Of a stretch of DNA of 5,559 nucleotides, positions 5,486 through 5,559 are shown piece by piece. Source of the stretch: Alphaproteobacteria bacterium (GTDB lineage Bacteria > Pseudomonadota > Alphaproteobacteria > UBA828); assembly GCA_029937205.1 (NCBI GenBank), contig JAPYQV010000214.1, positions 1 through 5,559 of the forward strand, written 5' to 3'. The notes under the pieces were generated by a model that ran no database searches, was not told the DNA's origin, and saw only the letters and a program-made list of their open reading frames with translations. The translations under genes and the position numbers were made by a program. Every line of letters starts with the position of its first letter. The stretch's first letter is position 1.

Positions 5486-5559
5486 TCAACCAAGTTCTTC
5501 TAGCGGTGTGAAGTCTTCCTCCATCTTGAACGCTTTCGGGCCAAACACCGCGAGCGCTT
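5486..5559 (-). CDS. 3' end of an unidentified gene, truncated by the window edge
   Basis: On the minus strand the frame entering at the right edge reads ALAVFGPKAFKMEEDFTPLEELG (residues split as ALAVFGPKAFK and MEEDFTPLEELG) and ends at TGA 5486-5488. The composition resembles a real C-terminus (acidic, few rare codons), and the other two minus frames give either an early stop or odd Cys/Trp/Arg-rich text. It would be convergent with the hydroxy-acid dehydrogenase, with a 33-nt spacer in which I see no clear terminator. I do not recognise the family from 23 residues. Confidence 0.45.
   Translation of the reverse strand, partial: ALAVFGPKAFKMEEDFTPLEELG

Overview
The window looks like a piece of a G+C-rich, probably alphaproteobacterial chromosome. 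The coding parts read at roughly 60% G+C with strong G/C third positions. The MtnA fragment, the small TTG-started gene and the metabolic mix feel Rhodospirillales-like. That placement is inference from family resemblance only; no rRNA or other phylogenetic marker is present. I see no mobile element, CRISPR array, tRNA or rRNA.

Layout from left to right. (1) 18-761, minus: an MtnA (5-methylthioribose-1-phosphate isomerase) reading frame that stops about two thirds of the way through the family's usual length, just before the second catalytic residue. (2) 870-1034, minus: a 54-residue small protein with a TTG start and an excellent ribosome binding site. (3) 1035-1206: a sharply A+T-rich island (about 30% G+C by hand count over 1081-1200) with two perfect DnaA boxes and one degenerate one; a further 8/9 match lies inside the next gene. 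(4) 4096 down to 1207, minus: a compact three-gene run of acyl-CoA dehydrogenase, ketopantoate-reductase-family dehydrogenase and a plant-like nicotinamidase/isochorismatase hydrolase, with gaps of 47 and 2 nt. (5) 4097-4285: a divergent intergenic region with an inverted repeat. (6) 4286-5452, plus: an FMN-dependent alpha-hydroxy-acid dehydrogenase with a GTG start. (7) 5486-5559, minus: the last 23 codons of an unidentified gene, convergent with the previous one.

How they fit together. The acyl-CoA dehydrogenase, PanE-like reductase and hydrolase are probably co-transcribed, and the hydroxy-acid dehydrogenase is read divergently from the same control region. Together they look like a small catabolic or cofactor-related set (hydroxy-acid oxidation, acyl-CoA oxidation, ketoacid reduction, amide hydrolysis). 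No pathway can be named from the sequence alone. The most unusual items are the DnaA-box island, the broken-looking mtnA, and a bacterial hydrolase that resembles plant nicotinamidases. I did not find convincing evidence for a wholly new system.
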